Shown here: positions 7,491 through 17,825 of the stretch, one piece after another
Position numbering within the stretch: the stretch's first letter is position 1
Layout of the letters: the number at the start of each line of letters is the position of its first letter
From: Acidobacteriota bacterium
GTDB lineage: Bacteria > Acidobacteriota > Terriglobia > Bryobacterales > Bryobacteraceae
Direction of reading: 5' to 3'
DNA: 41,540 nt
Assembly: GCA_016871115.1 (NCBI GenBank)
Contig: VFZP01000004.1
Coordinates: forward strand, 1-41,540
The notes under the pieces: model-generated
The model's database searches: none
Seen by the model: the letters and a program-made list of their open reading frames with translations, nothing else
What the model was told of the DNA's origin: nothing
Translations under genes and position numbers: made by a program

Positions 7491-7495
7491 CAACC

Positions 7496-9061
7496 TTGGC
7501 TACTACATCGAGTGCGGTAAATCATCTCGTCGGCGCAGCTCGCCGGCGCACGCTGGCCAACCTCATCGGCGAGCAACTCAGCGTGGGCCTGATTGCCGCG
7601 ATGGGCGGCGCCATCGTGCTCCTGCTCATCGGCACGCAAATTCTCGATTGGTGGTGGCCGATGGTACTGTTTCTCGGCGGCGCGGGGTTGAGCGGGTGGC
7701 GCGCCCGGCGCGCCTCGCCTTCGCCGTATAGCGTGGCGCAAACGGTGGACCAACGGCTGGATCTGAAAGACGCCATTTCGACCGCCTTCCACTTTCAACA
7801 ACCCGACGGCCGCGCGGGGTCAGCCCAGTTGATCGCCGCGCAATGTGCGCAGGCCGAAGAACTCGCGGTCCGGGTCTCGGCCGCCGAAGCGATCCCGTGG
7901 CGTGTTCCGAAGCAACTGATGCCCGCACTGCTTTTCACCGGCGCCGCCGTGGCGTTGTTCCTGATTCGCTACGGGACCTCCTGCAGCCTCAGCGTGCAAA
8001 AGCCGATCGTCGAAGCCGTCTCCGATTTCTTCCAACTCGCGCCTGAGACCACGCTGGCGAAAAAGGGCAAAGGTCCCAAGATGCCCGGGCAAGACCCGCT
8101 CGGCATCGACATCACCAACCCGGATCAAGACCCGAAAGACCAACTCGACAAAGCGTCCGACGATGCACTGGAAGTAGTGGACACGCCCGACCCGAATGCG
8201 GGCACCGATCAGCCGAGCGCACAGACGCATCAACAGCAGGTGAAGACGCAAGGTCAGGAAGGCTTTGACAAGGAAGGCCTGGAGGAGCCGTCCGAGGAAG
8301 GCGAGAAGACCGCCGCGAATCCGAATGACAAAGAAGGCTCCGGCGATTCCTCCAAGGGCGGCGATGAGGCCGCGAAGAATCAGAAGAACGACGCGGGCAA
8401 GCAGGCGGGCGACAACGCGAGCCTCATGGACAAGATGCGCGATGCGATGGCGAACCTGATGGCCAAGCTCAAAATCCCGCAGCAACAGCAGCAGGGCGCC
8501 GGTAAGCAGCAGACATCGAATCAAAAGGGCGGGCAGAAGAAGGCGGGCGACCCGTCAGGCGGCGGGCAAAAGGGCGAGAAGGGGAAAGGCGACCATTCGG
8601 CCAAGGGCCAGCCGAGCGACGACCCCAACCGCGAAGGCGAACAGAGCGAGCAGCAGGCGCAGGCGGGCCAGGGCCAGTCGAACGACAAAGGCCAGGAAGG
8701 CGGTTCTCCGAATGAAGCCAAGAGCGGCATGGGCAAGCAGGACGGCGCCAAGGACCTCAAGGACGCCGAGCAAGCCGCCGCGATGGGCAAGCTGAGTGCG
8801 ATCTTCGGCAAGCGCGCCGAAAACATCAAGGGCGACGTGATGGTGGAGGTCACCAGCGGCAAGCAGCAAAATCTGCGCACGGGCTACACGCAGCGCGGCG
8901 CGCAGCACACAGACGCGGGCAGCCAGATTCACCGAGACGAAGTGCCGCAGCATTTGCAGCACTACGTGCAGCAGTATTTCGAGCAGGTGCGGAAGGGTGA
9001 GAAGATGCTGGCGGCGGCGCCGCCGCCCGCCAATGCCGGCGCGGAGCCGGCGAAGAAATAG
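7496..9061 (+). CDS. Membrane-anchored protein with very long disordered K/G/Q/E-rich tract
   Basis: The TTG start at 7496 gives 521 residues. Two membrane helices lie at about 30-48 and 52-64 (GLIAAMGGAIVLLLIGTQIL, then MVLFLGGAGLSGW), followed by a helical segment with YSVAQTVDQRLDLKDAISTAFHF. A third hydrophobic helix is at about 142-158 (ALLFTGAAVALFLIRYG). Residues of about 190-430 are low-complexity and hydrophilic (Lys, Gly, Gln, Glu, Asp, Asn, Ser) with patches such as KGGQKKAGDPSGGGQKG. A compact C-terminus returns with MGKLSAIFGKRAENIKGD, GYTQRGAQH and VPQHLQHYVQQYFEQVRKG. The ending resembles the tail of large membrane proteins that I have seen unnamed in Acidobacteria. Function unknown. 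The tract suggests a flexible cytoplasmic or periplasmic spacer, or a hydration-type polymer. Composition is GC-rich like the neighbours, so there is no sign of transfer. Confidence 0.75.
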   Translation: MATTSSAVNHLVGAARRRTLANLIGEQLSVGLIAAMGGAIVLLLIGTQILDWWWPMVLFLGGAGLSGWRARRASPSPYSVAQTVDQRLDLKDAISTAFHFQQPDGRAGSAQLIAAQCAQAEELAVRVSAAEAIPWRVPKQLMPALLFTGAAVALFLIRYGTSCSLSVQKPIVEAVSDFFQLAPETTLAKKGKGPKMPGQDPLGIDITNPDQDPKDQLDKASDDALEVVDTPDPNAGTDQPSAQTHQQQVKTQGQEGFDKEGLEEPSEEGEKTAANPNDKEGSGDSSKGGDEAAKNQKNDAGKQAGDNASLMDKMRDAMANLMAKLKIPQQQQQGAGKQQTSNQKGGQKKAGDPSGGGQKGEKGKGDHSAKGQPSDDPNREGEQSEQQAQAGQGQSNDKGQEGGSPNEAKSGMGKQDGAKDLKDAEQAAAMGKLSAIFGKRAENIKGDVMVEVTSGKQQNLRTGYTQRGAQHTDAGSQIHRDEVPQHLQHYVQQYFEQVRKGEKMLAAAPPPANAGAEPAKK

Positions 9062-9082
9062 CGGCAGCCCGCGCCGGGTACG

Positions 9083-9664
9083 CTACTTTTTCATGTGGAT
9101 GGTGAATTTCGTTTTGCCGCTCTGCGACTTGGCGAGCAGTCGCACGGTCTTCACGTGGCGTCCATCGGCGAAGTTCAGCAGCTCGTAGATACCGGACTTG
9201 TAGACGCGGTCATTGAAGTCCACCACCTGCACGTTGCCGTTCTCAAACGTCACCTCGGCAAATTCGAGTTGCGCGCGGCCGTCGACCTGGAGGAACAACG
9301 CGTCGCCACGCCGGTCGACGCCGAAGTTCGAATCCACCCACTCCTCATCGCGTTCGATCGTCTCGGCATCTTCCCAGATCAGCCGGTCACGCGGAGGCAG
9401 CGGCACCATCGTCGCGCCCCATACCACGGCGGGTAAGAACACGAGTGGCGCGCCGACCACGACACGCGTGCGTGCCGGACGCACCACCACCGTGCGCGTG
9501 ACAGAGCGGCGGATGGGATGCCCGGAATGCACCACCACCGCGGTTCGGCGTACCGCCGGGCCGCGGCGCACCACTACTTTGCGCGCGCTCAGTTCCTCAG
9601 GATGGACAAACAGCATCGCCAGGGCGGCGGCGGTCAGGCAGGTTGCAACTGTTCGGTTCAACAT
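9083..9664 (-). CDS. Exported Arg/Val-rich protein, unknown function
   Basis: The ATG at 9664 is preceded by a perfect GGAGG (9678-9674) with 9-base spacing, so longer starts were rejected; the product has 193 residues. Residues 1-27 form a signal peptide (MLNRTVATCLTAAALAMLFV, probable cut after EELSA). Residues 28-75 are extremely basic and valine-rich, with repeats such as RKVVVRRG, RRTAVVVHSGHPIRRSV and RTVVVRP. A short hydrophobic stretch follows (PLVFLPAVVWGATMV). Residues 100-193 look like a compact beta domain: RDRLIWEDAETIERDEEW, EFAEVTFENGNVQVVDF, IYELLNFADGRHVKTVRLLAKS. Similar proteins seem to occur in related Acidobacteria, but no function is known to me. The basic tract could bind an anionic polymer such as exopolysaccharide. 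It is convergent with the previous gene, 21 bp apart. Confidence 0.7.
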   Translation of the reverse strand: MLNRTVATCLTAAALAMLFVHPEELSARKVVVRRGPAVRRTAVVVHSGHPIRRSVTRTVVVRPARTRVVVGAPLVFLPAVVWGATMVPLPPRDRLIWEDAETIERDEEWVDSNFGVDRRGDALFLQVDGRAQLEFAEVTFENGNVQVVDFNDRVYKSGIYELLNFADGRHVKTVRLLAKSQSGKTKFTIHMKK

Positions 9665-9803
9665 TTTCAAGATCCTCCAAACAGGCAATCGGAAACGCGG
9701 TCTGCCGCGCATCATGCAATCGCACTTCTGACCAGACAAACCCGTCGGCGCGGCAGGAGTTTCGGCGAAAAAGCACGGAGCAGGATTGGGACAGTATGAA
9801 ATA

Positions 9804-12800
9804 ATGATGTTGCCGGTTCCTATGCAACGTCAACAGTTTCGCCGCCGTACGATTCTGCCCGCCCTCGGGTTGCTCAGCCTGCTGGGCATTGCCTGGATCC
9901 AAGCCGCCGAAAACGCTCCGGCCGCGCTTGAGCCGGCGTTTGCCAAGTCGGTAGCGCCTTTCCTCAAGAAGAACTGCCTCCAGTGCCACAACACCGAAAC
10001 CGCCGTAGCCGGCGTGCGTCTTGAGGCTCTCAACGCCTCGCTCGAGGATCGCCACCTCACCATCTGGGAGCACGTGGAGAAGAAGATCGCCGACGGGTCC
10101 ATGCCGCCCAAAGGGCTGCCTCAGCCTTCCGCCGAAGAACGTAAGGCTGTGATCGAGTGGATCACGCGCGCGCTCGAAGTAGCCCGGGCACGGCCCACGC
10201 CAAAGAACGGCATGGCGCGGCGGCTCACGATTGCGCAATACCGTAACACCCTGCGCGACCTGCTACTCCTTGACGACAACGACCTCACCGAAGCCTTGCC
10301 TCCCGACGCGGTCTCCAAAGACGGCTTCGTCAACAACAAGGAAACGTTGCAACTGAACCCTCTGTTGACTGAGGCGTATTTTGAGATCGCCGAAGAAGCC
10401 CTGAGCCGCGTGATCGTCAATCCCGACGTCAAGCCCGCGATTCAGAAATTCCGTTTGGACCTTGGCGAGGGCGTGAACCCGAACCCGATTCCCGAGAAGT
10501 TGATTCTCGGCGCCGGCAGCGAGTTGCTCGAAAACAAAGACGTGCTCATCACGCAGCCCCGGCCCGTGAAACCCTTTCCGTTTGAGCCCGTGGCGATGCG
10601 CACCAAGTTTCGCTTCATCGAAGGCTATCAGGGCAATGACACAGTACGCGGGTGGCGCGAGTACGACAGCATCTACCACGCGGTCTTCGCCGATGTGCGC
10701 GGCAGCCATGGTTACCCCAAGGGCCAAGCCTACAGCACCGCGCCCGAAGGGCTACTCCTGCGCCCCGCGATTCCGAACGACGAGATTTTCACCGCCGACG
10801 GGACCTACGGTCCCAAAGCCAACTTCAAGATTCCGGTACGCGAGTTGCCTAATCACGGCCGCTTCCGTGTAACGGTCAACGCCGCCAAATATGACGACGG
10901 CCTGCTGCTGGACGAAGACGCCGCGTCGCGCCCCGAGGGCTCGGCGGGCGCGGTCACGGCGCGCGGAACCCGAACGGGGCAGACGGTGGAGATCCCGACC
11001 GCAGGCCTTTACCAAGTGGATGTCTACAAGGGCACGCGCGGCGACACGCCGCCCTCACCGGACGCATCGCGCCTGAGCGAAGGCCTTGGCGGCGAATGGA
11101 AGTTTGAATCGCCAGACGGCCTCACCATGGAAGGCAACGCCAAGCTCACCGACGACTCTCCTTTCGGCAAGGCCATCGCCTTCAGCGGCATGGGTACTGC
11201 GGCAGTGGCGGACCGGACACCGGCAATGAATGTGGGCACCGGAGACTTCACAGTGGCCGCCTGGATCCACCCGCGCCAGCAGCGCCGCGCGGGCCTCGTC
11301 GCCGCGGGCGGTTTGAACTGGATGCACGGCTGGCTGTTGATGATCAACGATAACAAGGGCATGCTGCGGTTTGAGGCCTCCAGCGCCGACACGCAATCTG
11401 CTGGCAGCGTCCAGTCTCTGCCCGGTGTGATTCGTCATGATGTGTGGCAACACGTGGCGGCCATTGTCAAACGCGGCGGCAAGAACCAGACGGTTCTGTA
11501 CGTGAACGGCTACGCGGTGGCGAAGGGCGATATCTCCGATGCTGACCTCGACAACGCGAAAATGGCGCTGCGCATCGGCCGTGTCCCCGCCGGTCCGCAG
11601 TTCCGCGGCGACATGGATGAGGTGCGGCTGTACCGGCGCGCGCTTAGCGAAGCCGAGTTGCAGGCGCTCATTGAGCCGGGCCGCGAGTTTGCGATTCCTC
11701 CGCCTGAGAAAGCGCCAGAATTGTCGATGCGGCTCGGCGCACGCCGCTTCGCTGGCACGCTCCACCAGCCCTCGTTTCTCGCCTTGCGCTTGCCGGCCGG
11801 GCCGCTCGAAGTCAAAACCGAAAACACAGGCGTGCGCGACATTGATCGCGTGGTGTTCACGCCCCTCCGCGGCAGCGACCCCATGGAGCGCCGTTTTCTC
11901 ACGTTTGAAAAGCGTGCCCCGCGCGTGGGTGTGCATCTCGGGTTCCGGCGCGATTGCGGCAGCACACTCGCTCCCGTTGGTCCGGCGCAGCAGATGGCCT
12001 CCACCACGCCCGGGCAGTTCGTTTTTGAGGGTTCGATCCGTAACTACCCGAACCCGAATGTCGAAAAGGACAATGTGAACTACCTGGCGGGCGTGCGTGA
12101 AATCGGCGTGCGAAGCGAGTACACAGACGGCCGCGACATGCCGAGACTGGCCATTCAGTCAGTAGAATTCGAAGGCCCCTACTACGATTCCTGGCCGCCG
12201 GCTTCGCACCGCAGTATCTTTATCGACTCACCGGCCAAGGCCAACCCAGCCGTCTATGCACGCCAGATCATCCGCAACTTCGCTACGCGAGCCTTCCGCC
12301 GCCCGGTGACGGCCGCCGAAGAGGCCGCGCTGATCGGGGTGTTCAACAAGACGTACGCGGCAGGCAGGGACTTTGAACGTAGCGTAAAGGATGCGCTCCT
12401 GGTGGTACTCACCTCGCCGCAGTTCCTGTTCCTGGTGGAAAGCAGCGCTTCCCCTGCGCCGGAGCCGTTGAACGCCTATGAACTCGCCTCCAAGCTGAGC
12501 TACTTCCTGTGGAACGCGCCGCCGGACCGTACAACGCTTCGCCTTGCCGCCAACGGGACTTTGCGTGCGCGCTTGGATGCTGAGGTTGACCGCATGATAT
12601 CGAGCCCGCGCGCTTCGCAGTTCATCCGCGAGTTTGCGTCGCAGTGGCTGGCGCTAGACAAATTCCAGGTGCTGGAGCCGGACAAAAAGAGCTTCCCCCG
12701 CATGACGCGCGACATCCGCGCGCACCTCAAGGATGAACCGGTCGCTTTCATCGAACATCTGCTGCGGAACAATCTGCCTGTGAAGAATCTGGTGGCTTCC

Positions 12801-13454
12801 GACTTCATTGTGGCCAACGAAGTGGTGGCCAGCTACTACGACCTCGCCGACAAGACCGAGGATGGGTTCCGTTTTGCCGTGATCCCGCACGGGCGCCCTG
12901 AACTGGGTGGCGTGCTCACGCAGCCCGCCATCATGGCCGGCTTGAGCGACGGACGCGAGTCGAACCCCGTGAAACGGGGCAATTGGATCGCGCGCCGTAT
13001 CGTGGCCGAGCCGCCGGACGATCCGCCGCCGAACGTGCCCGCGCTGAAGGAAGCAGAAAAGGGCATGACATTACGCGAGCGCATCGAAGCGCACCGCAAT
13101 CAGTCGGCCTGCCGCCAATGTCACGCCAAGATCGATCCGTATGGCGTGGCGATGGAAGAGTTCGATGCCGGCGGCCGGCTCAAGACTCACGCGGCGGACG
13201 CGCGCGCCACGTTGCCGGACGACAAGGATGTCGCGGGCTTGGCAGACCTGCAACGCCATTTGATCGAAACCCGGATTGACCAGGTGGCCTTCAGCGTCCT
13301 CAAGCACATGCAGACCTATGCAAACGGCCGCACACTGGCATACAATGAGGTTAACTTTTTGAAGCAAGACGGCTTGAAGTTGAAGCCGGGCGGCTATCGG
13401 ATGAAGGACATGATCCGGTACGTCGTAAACAGCAAAGCGTTCTTGGAGAAGTGA
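9804..13454 (+). CDS. PSCyt1/DUF1587-DUF1592-DUF1588-DUF1585 exported cytochrome with LamG-like insert
   Basis: About 1,216 residues from the ATG at 9804 (in-frame ATGs also at 9807 and 9822; no clear ribosome-binding site). A signal peptide with [19 protein letters not shown] is followed by a cytochrome-c-like domain with CLQCH and then GSMPPKG, whose Met may be the axial ligand. Next come DUF1587 ([16 protein letters not shown]), a long beta-rich part and a concanavalin/LamG domain at about 430-630 ([25 protein letters not shown]). The C-terminal series follows: DUF1595 ([18 protein letters not shown]), DUF1592 ([15 protein letters not shown]), DUF1588 ([10 protein letters not shown], then a second CRQCH in CHAKIDPYG) and DUF1585 ([14 protein letters not shown]). 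These families are frequent in Planctomycetes, Verrucomicrobia and Acidobacteria. Their substrate is unknown; extracytoplasmic carbohydrate oxidation is the usual guess. A DUF1552 gene follows after 4 bp. Confidence 0.88.
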   Translation: MMLPVPMQRQQFRRRTILPALGLLSLLGIAWIQAAENAPAALEPAFAKSVAPFLKKNCLQCHNTETAVAGVRLEALNASLEDRHLTIWEHVEKKIADGSMPPKGLPQPSAEERKAVIEWITRALEVARARPTPKNGMARRLTIAQYRNTLRDLLLLDDNDLTEALPPDAVSKDGFVNNKETLQLNPLLTEAYFEIAEEALSRVIVNPDVKPAIQKFRLDLGEGVNPNPIPEKLILGAGSELLENKDVLITQPRPVKPFPFEPVAMRTKFRFIEGYQGNDTVRGWREYDSIYHAVFADVRGSHGYPKGQAYSTAPEGLLLRPAIPNDEIFTADGTYGPKANFKIPVRELPNHGRFRVTVNAAKYDDGLLLDEDAASRPEGSAGAVTARGTRTGQTVEIPTAGLYQVDVYKGTRGDTPPSPDASRLSEGLGGEWKFESPDGLTMEGNAKLTDDSPFGKAIAFSGMGTAAVADRTPAMNVGTGDFTVAAWIHPRQQRRAGLVAAGGLNWMHGWLLMINDNKGMLRFEASSADTQSAGSVQSLPGVIRHDVWQHVAAIVKRGGKNQTVLYVNGYAVAKGDISDADLDNAKMALRIGRVPAGPQFRGDMDEVRLYRRALSEAELQALIEPGREFAIPPPEKAPELSMRLGARRFAGTLHQPSFLALRLPAGPLEVKTENTGVRDIDRVVFTPLRGSDPMERRFLTFEKRAPRVGVHLGFRRDCGSTLAPVGPAQQMASTTPGQFVFEGSIRNYPNPNVEKDNVNYLAGVREIGVRSEYTDGRDMPRLAIQSVEFEGPYYDSWPPASHRSIFIDSPAKANPAVYARQIIRNFATRAFRRPVTAAEEAALIGVFNKTYAAGRDFERSVKDALLVVLTSPQFLFLVESSASPAPEPLNAYELASKLSYFLWNAPPDRTTLRLAANGTLRARLDAEVDRMISSPRASQFIREFASQWLALDKFQVLEPDKKSFPRMTRDIRAHLKDEPVAFIEHLLRNNLPVKNLVASDFIVANEVVASYYDLADKTEDGFRFAVIPHGRPELGGVLTQPAIMAGLSDGRESNPVKRGNWIARRIVAEPPDDPPPNVPALKEAEKGMTLRERIEAHRNQSACRQCHAKIDPYGVAMEEFDAGGRLKTHAADARATLPDDKDVAGLADLQRHLIETRIDQVAFSVLKHMQTYANGRTLAYNEVNFLKQDGLKLKPGGYRMKDMIRYVVNSKAFLEK

Positions 13455-13458
13455 GGAA

Positions 13459-14790
<1,332 letters not shown>

Positions 14791-14817
14791 CAGCTTCTCT
14801 GTCATTTTTCCGGCTCC

Positions 14818-14849
14818 GGCCCGATGCTCCTTCGCAGGCGGATCGGGCC
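14818..14849 (+). terminator. Possible terminator hairpin after the DUF1552 gene
   Basis: A perfect 8-bp inverted repeat (GGCCCGAT at 14818-14825 and ATCGGGCC at 14842-14849) encloses a 16-base loop. It lies 28 bp after the DUF1552 stop. The bases after it are only moderately T-rich (ATTGCTCTTCCTC), so a strong Rho-independent terminator is not certain. Confidence 0.4.
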
Positions 14850-14879
14850 ATTGCTCTTCCTCGCCCTTGCGTTAAACGC

Positions 14880-14885
14880 TACAAT
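14880..14885 (+). promoter_or_regulatory. Candidate -10 element for the cdaA operon
   Basis: TACAAT at 14880-14885, followed by an AT-rich stretch, stands out in this GC-rich gap 25 bp before the cdaA ATG. No good -35 box is seen at the right spacing, and no clear ribosome-binding site precedes the ATG. Confidence 0.3.
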
Positions 14886-14910
14886 TAAATCACCTTAGCA
14901 CCCAACAGTC

Positions 14911-15762
14911 ATGGAACTTTTGCACGAGATGCTCGCCTCCACGGCCGGTCGGCTCACGCCTGCCGCGGTGCTCGACATCGTACTGACTGCATTTCTTCTC
15001 TATCAGTTAATGCTAATGATCAAAGGGCGCCGCGCGGCGCACGCACTGGCCGGCATTTCCGTGCTGACGGGCCTTTACCTGTTTGCGCGGGCGGCCAACC
15101 TTGAACTGCTCCGTACGCTCTTGGCCACGCTGGCGCCCTACACCGCCTTCGGCCTCATTGTGATGTTCCAAAGCGAAATCCGCCGGCTGTTGGCGCGCCT
15201 CGGGAGGCACGACTGGGTGGGCTTTACCAGCCGTCTGAAGCGCCGGGAATTTGTTGAGGAAATCCTGTTGGCCGTGGAGCAACTTTCGCGCACCCACACC
15301 GGGGCGCTGATCGTTTTGGAACGCGACATGGGACTGCGGACATTCGTCGAAAGCGGCGTGCACATCGACGCAGTGGTTTCGCGCGACCTGCTACTTTCCA
15401 TCTTTGAAAACAAGGGCGCGCTGCATGACGGCGCCGTGATCGTGCAGAACGAACGCCTCGCCGCGGCCGCCTGCTTTCTGCCGCTTACCACCAACCCGGT
15501 GATGTCCAAAGCCGGTACGCGCCACCGCGCGGCCATGGGAGGCACCGAAGATAGCGATTGCCTGGCCATCATCGTTTCCGAAGAAACCGGGCGCATTTCC
15601 GCCGCCGGCTACGGGCATCTGCGCAAGGGCCTCAACCTGCAACAATTGGATGAGCTGATTTCCAGCCACTTGAACAACCAGACCGACGAGACCAGCTTTA
15701 ACCAAGGGGCCGCTCGCGTCGCCGTGTCCGCGACGCCCACTCCGGACTCGGTGAACTCGTGA
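14911..15762 (+). CDS. cdaA: Membrane diadenylate cyclase CdaA (c-di-AMP synthase)
   Basis: The protein has 283 residues. Three membrane helices lie at about 18-36, 44-62 and 72-90, followed by a DAC domain at about 115-240. The signature active-site pieces are present: ALHDGAVIV with Asp-Gly-Ala at 173-175, and GTRHRAA at 202-208. It condenses two ATP into cyclic di-AMP at the inner face of the membrane; the enzyme dimerises to bring two active sites together. The ending, past GYGHLRKGLNL, is polar and probably flexible. The next gene overlaps by 4 bp (GTGA), and glmM follows, exactly the cdaA-cdaR-glmM order known from Firmicutes, where CdaR and GlmM modulate CdaA. All key residues look intact, so the cell very likely uses c-di-AMP. 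Confidence 0.93.
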   Translation: MELLHEMLASTAGRLTPAAVLDIVLTAFLLYQLMLMIKGRRAAHALAGISVLTGLYLFARAANLELLRTLLATLAPYTAFGLIVMFQSEIRRLLARLGRHDWVGFTSRLKRREFVEEILLAVEQLSRTHTGALIVLERDMGLRTFVESGVHIDAVVSRDLLLSIFENKGALHDGAVIVQNERLAAAACFLPLTTNPVMSKAGTRHRAAMGGTEDSDCLAIIVSEETGRISAAGYGHLRKGLNLQQLDELISSHLNNQTDETSFNQGAARVAVSATPTPDSVNS

Positions 15763-16409
15763 TTCAAATCGTCACCAGCAACTGGAAGTACAAGGCGGGA
15801 TCTCTGGTGCTGGCATCGCTGCTGTGGTTGGGCGTGGTGGAGGAGTCAGAACTCGCCACCAGCGTGTTGGCCCCCATCCAATACAAGAATCTGCCTAGAG
15901 ATCTGGAGATGAGTTCCGATGCATCGGATAAGGTGCATTTGGAAGTCCGAGGTCCTGCGTCCAAGCTGAACGCGGCTATGTTGGCCGACGCGCGCGTGCT
16001 GCTTGATCTCAGCGCCGTGGACCAGCCCGGAGATCGTACATTTCCGATTGACCCGTTGTCGCTCGGCTTGCCGTTAGGAGTCTCGTTGGATCGGACCGTG
16101 CCCGCGCAGGTGCGTTTGCATTTTGAGCGGCGTCAAACCAAGGAAATACGTGTAACCATTCGCTTACGCGGGGCTGGTGCCCAGGGCCTGGAGATTCTGG
16201 AACAGACGGCAACGCCTGCCACTCTCCGCATTACAGGACCCGAAACGCGCGTGACGCGTATCGATACGGTAGATACCGATCCTATCGACGTCGACGGGTT
16301 GAAGGCGGCAGTGGTTGATTATCAGGTGCACGCCTATCTGCCAGACCCTCAGGTCCGGTTCGTGGGAGACGGCCGCGTTACGGTGCGTCTCCGTGTTAAG
16401 CGCAACTAA
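15759..16409 (+). CDS. cdaR: YbbR-domain protein CdaR, CdaA partner
   Basis: The GTG start at 15759 overlaps the cdaA stop by 4 bp. The 216-residue product has one N-terminal membrane anchor (about 10-26, KAGSLVLASLLWLGVV) followed by two YbbR-like beta repeats. The first contains IQYKNLPRDLEM, VHLEVRGPASKL and VLLDLSAV; the second contains EIRVTIRL, LRITGPETRVTRIDTVDTDPID and VDYQVHAYLP. It is anchored with its domains outside the cytoplasm. In Firmicutes the CdaR protein binds and regulates the cyclase encoded just upstream. Firmicute CdaR usually has three or four YbbR repeats, so this two-repeat form is short. Confidence 0.85.
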   Translation: MIQIVTSNWKYKAGSLVLASLLWLGVVEESELATSVLAPIQYKNLPRDLEMSSDASDKVHLEVRGPASKLNAAMLADARVLLDLSAVDQPGDRTFPIDPLSLGLPLGVSLDRTVPAQVRLHFERRQTKEIRVTIRLRGAGAQGLEILEQTATPATLRITGPETRVTRIDTVDTDPIDVDGLKAAVVDYQVHAYLPDPQVRFVGDGRVTVRLRVKRN

Positions 16410-16460
16410 GCCCGCAGTTCCGATCAGACGGGCCAGCGAAGGAAAGAGGAGGGAATCAAA

Positions 16461-17825
16461 GTGTCGCGGCAGCTCTTTGGAACGGATGGAATTCGCGGCG
16501 TGGCGGGCAAAGCCCCGCTAGATCCGCGCACAGTGCATGCCACGGGTGCGGCTCTGGGCGCCTGGTGCCGGTCGCATGCGCCAGCCGGGGAAACGCCCGA
16601 AGTGGTCGTCGGTATGGATACCCGTGAATCGGGATCCTGGATCGCGGAACAGGTGGCAGGCGGCTTGGCGCGGGAAGGCGTGCGGGCTCGCTTTGCTGGC
16701 GTCATCACCACGCCCGGCGTCGCCTACCTCACCAAGAATGATACGTTTGTGGCGGGCGTGATGATTTCGGCCTCGCACAATCCGTTTCAGGACAACGGCA
16801 TCAAGATCGCTGGCCACTCCGGCTACAAGCTGCCGGACAGCGAAGAACTGGAGATTGAGAAGGTCATTTTCCGGCTGCTCACCGAGGGCATCGAAGCCAC
16901 CCGGCGGGTGATGGAAGTCGAAGCACGGCTGGATGCGCGGTATCTTGAGTACCTCCTCTCCACTTTCCCCGGACGCCTCGATGGCATGAAAATCGTGCTC
17001 GATTGCGGCAACGGCGCGGCGTCGCGGTTGGGGCCGGAAGCACTCGAACGCCTGGGCGCGCATCTGGTGGTGACGAACGCCGAGCCCAATGGCCGCAACA
17101 TTAACCTCGAATGCGGCGCCACGCACGTGGACAAGCTCCGCGCACGGGTGGTGGCCGAACGGGCCGCGGCAGGCTTTGCCTTTGACGGCGATGCGGACCG
17201 CTGCATTGCGGTGTCGGCGTCCGGCGCGATCGTCGATGGCGACGCGGTGTTGCTGATGATGGCGCGCTACCTGCACGCGCGAGGGCGGCTTCATGCCAAG
17301 GACGGCTCGCCGGTGGTGGTAGCCACAGTGATGTCGAACCTCGGGTTCCAGCGCGCGCTCGAACGCGACGGGATCGGGTTGATCCGCACGGCGGTGGGCG
17401 ACAAGTATGTGCTCGAGGAAATGGTGAAGCGCGGCGCGCCGATCGGCGGCGAACAGTCCGGCCATCTCATCTTCATGGAGCAGGCCACCACGGGCGATGG
17501 ATTGTTGACCGCCCTGCGTGTGCTCGAAGTGATGCAGCAAACCGGCAAGCCGCTTGACGAGTTGACCGAGGGCTTTCACAGCTACCCGCAGAAGCTGGTG
17601 AACTTGCGCGTCAAAGAACGCCGCCCGCTGGCCGATCTCGTGGCGGTGAACGCCGCGATTGAGGCGGCCGAGCAGTCGCTGGGTTCCGATGGCCGCGTGC
17701 TGGTGCGTTTCTCTGGCACCGAGCCGCTTTTGCGCGTGATGGTGGAAGGCCCCACGAACGAATCCGTGGAGAACCACTGCGCCTTGATCGCCGGAGCCAT
17801 TCGCTCCGAACTCGGCGCGTCCTGA
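16461..17825 (+). CDS. glmM: Phosphoglucosamine mutase GlmM
   Basis: The GTG at 16461 has a strong AGGAGG (16447-16452) with 8-base spacing. The product has 454 residues, close to the 445 of E. coli GlmM. Features: FGTDGIRG at the N-terminus, the phosphoserine loop ISASHNPFQDNGIK with active Ser105, the Mg-binding DGDADR (242-247), the sugar-binding GGEQSGH and the phosphate-binding RFSGTEPLLRVM. It converts glucosamine-6-phosphate to glucosamine-1-phosphate, the entry to UDP-GlcNAc, peptidoglycan and LPS. In Firmicutes GlmM binds CdaA and damps c-di-AMP synthesis; the same gene order here suggests the link is kept. The 3' end is overlapped on the other strand by the run-on of a decayed GMC oxidoreductase gene. 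Confidence 0.95.
   Translation: MSRQLFGTDGIRGVAGKAPLDPRTVHATGAALGAWCRSHAPAGETPEVVVGMDTRESGSWIAEQVAGGLAREGVRARFAGVITTPGVAYLTKNDTFVAGVMISASHNPFQDNGIKIAGHSGYKLPDSEELEIEKVIFRLLTEGIEATRRVMEVEARLDARYLEYLLSTFPGRLDGMKIVLDCGNGAASRLGPEALERLGAHLVVTNAEPNGRNINLECGATHVDKLRARVVAERAAAGFAFDGDADRCIAVSASGAIVDGDAVLLMMARYLHARGRLHAKDGSPVVVATVMSNLGFQRALERDGIGLIRTAVGDKYVLEEMVKRGAPIGGEQSGHLIFMEQATTGDGLLTALRVLEVMQQTGKPLDELTEGFHSYPQKLVNLRVKERRPLADLVAVNAAIEAAEQSLGSDGRVLVRFSGTEPLLRVMVEGPTNESVENHCALIAGAIRSELGAS

Noticed and set aside
16518-17777. Long minus-strand frame covering glmM
   Set aside because: His/Arg-rich shadow of glmM with no recognisable domain.
17582-17825. GMC oxidoreductase as a genuine gene overlapping glmM
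   Set aside because: The extra 80 residues are antisense glmM with no GMC homology, and the gene already has an internal nonsense codon.
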